A stretch of DNA of 64,000 bases from positions 19,469,080-19,533,079 of the forward strand of contig CM066033.1 in assembly GCA_033557465.1 (NCBI GenBank). The letters run 5' to 3'. The stretch comes from Ichthyophis bannanicus (lineage: Eukaryota > Chordata > Amphibia > Gymnophiona > Ichthyophiidae). Under the pieces are notes generated by a model that was given only the letters and a program-made list of their open reading frames with translations, ran no database searches and was not told the origin of the DNA. How positions within the stretch are numbered: position 1 is the stretch's first letter; each line of letters starts with the position of its first letter. Position numbers and translations under genes: made by a program. Shown here piece by piece: positions 62,991-64,000 of this stretch.

Positions 62991-63300
62991 CGATGGCGCC
63001 AAGACGGAAGTACTCTCCATAGTCCAGAAGGGCTTTTAGCCCTTCTGAGCATGGGCCAACTGGCCCCACCCTCCTGCCCGCCCTTAGCTAGCCAGTACGT
63101 CACTAGCTGAGCCTTTTGCCGCTAGGAGGCGGGCACCAGGACTGAAGCCGCCCCCATCCAGGGGAGGAGGGGGGTATGTGTGGCTGACTTATCCTCCTGT
63201 CCCCGGAGAACTCCAGTTACAGGTAAGTAACTCCGTTTTCTCCTAGGACAATCAGGATGAGTCAGCCACACTTGGTGCCTCGCAAGCTGCCATGCGCTGT
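62991..63300. mobile_element. Second-family DIRS-type terminus / complementary region
   Basis: 'gtgtggctgacttatcctcc' 'tgtcc' (63178-63202) and 'ggacaatcaggatgagtcag' 'ccacac' (63245-63271) are inverted. Inside them 'ggagaactccagttac' and 'gtaactccgttttctcc' form a second inverted pair. The arrangement resembles the complementary regions at 52301 and 59815 but with different words, so it is a different DIRS family. Purine/pyrimidine-rich 63130-63175 leads in. Confidence 0.55.
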
Positions 63301-64000
63301 GGGGGATGGGGAAAGCCGAGACCCTTCTTCAGGTCTGGCATGACAGCATGTTGAAAGTTGCAACAAGGTTAGAGAGGCCTATACCTGGGCCTGAAGAGGC
63401 AAAGCACGCATGTGCAGTAGTAGCGTTGTAAGCACATATAGGCCTGCAGGAACCTAGAAGCCTTGAGTGGTGGAGCACACAGTAGTGGCGGAGCACACAG
63501 TAGTGGCGGAGCACAGCTGTGCCGTAGCAGCGTGTAGTAGCAGGGAGGAGTTACCAGGCACTGCACGACGGCCTGCCGTAGCAATTGTAGTTAAAAGAAA
63601 AAAGAAATCAGGCAGTAGTGGTGCGGAAGCAACCGCAACGAGGACATCGAGCAGTAGTGGTGCAGGAGAAACTGCAGCGAAGAAGCAGCTGCATCAGTTG
63701 CTGGCATGAGGGAGGAATATCTCTAAAAAGGGGAGGCGTCTCTTTCGGGGTTTTTTTTTTTTTTTTTAAATGTGTAGTCGACTCCGGACTTGTTATTGCA
63801 GGAAGTCGTATACCGTTAGTGCGGAGGATAAGACCCAACCGGCATTGGGAAACCTGTGCCTTTGGGAAAGCATGATTCAGATTGCCATTGTTGGACTAGA
63901 GCAATGGACGTGCAGGGCCCGTCTGAAAATAATGGTGTACCATCCGGTCTATGTTAGCAGTGAGGCGAACGGTGCGTGCCGGGATAGTGAGGCAGCATCG
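63301..64000. other. Unassigned end of window with short tandem repeat
   Basis: 'cacagtagtggcggagca' is repeated at 63462-63515. A T run lies at 63751-63768. Open frames in both directions come from the CAG/GTA-rich composition. The region may be the leader and gag start of the DIRS element whose terminus lies at 62991-63300. I see no zinc-finger coding sequence. Confidence 0.4.

Noticed and set aside
63467..63875. Possible gene at the end of the window
   Set aside because: The frame depends on a short tandem repeat and a T run. There is no zinc-finger (C-x2-C...H-x3-H) pattern, so it is not the missing exon of the KRAB gene.

Overview
The window looks like vertebrate intron sequence that is almost entirely transposable elements (TEs). 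The only host gene I can support is a KRAB-domain gene, probably KRAB zinc-finger, read left to right. Six exons are visible: 6423-6470, 8056-8182 (the canonical 127-base KRAB-A exon), 8783-8896, 9058-9171, 33251-33379 and 52955-53062. All have consensus splice sites, and every junction after the KRAB exon is phase 1. The zinc-finger exon must lie beyond 64 kb. The style of the exons, together with CR1, L2-like, RTE, DIRS, Penelope, pogo, mariner and hAT elements, suggests an amphibian, most likely a caecilian. The species call is inference.

Layout. 0-6.4 kb: repeat fragments, an L2-like LINE relic, a hAT-related fragment and a CT-rich minisatellite upstream of the gene. 6.4-9.2 kb: exons 1-4. 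9.2-33.2 kb (intron 4): DIRS termini, a Penelope-like element with a GIY-YIG endonuclease, a CR1 followed by DIRS gag, an antisense CR1 split by a hAT element that carries a G-rich minisatellite, a broken retroviral env relic, long AT palindromes, a long antisense L2-like LINE with its own insertion, a hAT MITE with a perfect 8-bp target duplication, and a truncated mariner. 33.4-52.9 kb (intron 5): mostly one nested structure. An outer DIRS element (34.57-52.74 kb) contains a second DIRS-like element (35.5-49.16 kb). That contains a near full-length CR1 (about 37.3-43.97 kb), which contains a pogo-like DNA transposon (39574-41694, TA duplication), which contains a hAT-like element built on a palindrome of about 350 bp and a G-rich minisatellite. 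53.1-64 kb: a BED-type hAT transposase relic, an L2 3' end, a BovB-like RTE, an antisense DIRS element with YR and RT regions, a SINE, and a further DIRS-type terminus.

Functionally, nothing besides the KRAB exons looks intact. Every TE gene seen has frameshifts, stops or truncation. The most informative points are the depth of nesting, the DIRS inverted terminal repeats and internal complementary regions, the SINE that shares its 3' tail with the L2-like LINE, the inverted tRNA-like pair at 44.7-45.2 kb, and two copies of a hAT-like element with an internal minisatellite. Coordinates of TE ends are approximate unless a target duplication is given. Everything was read by eye, without database searches.
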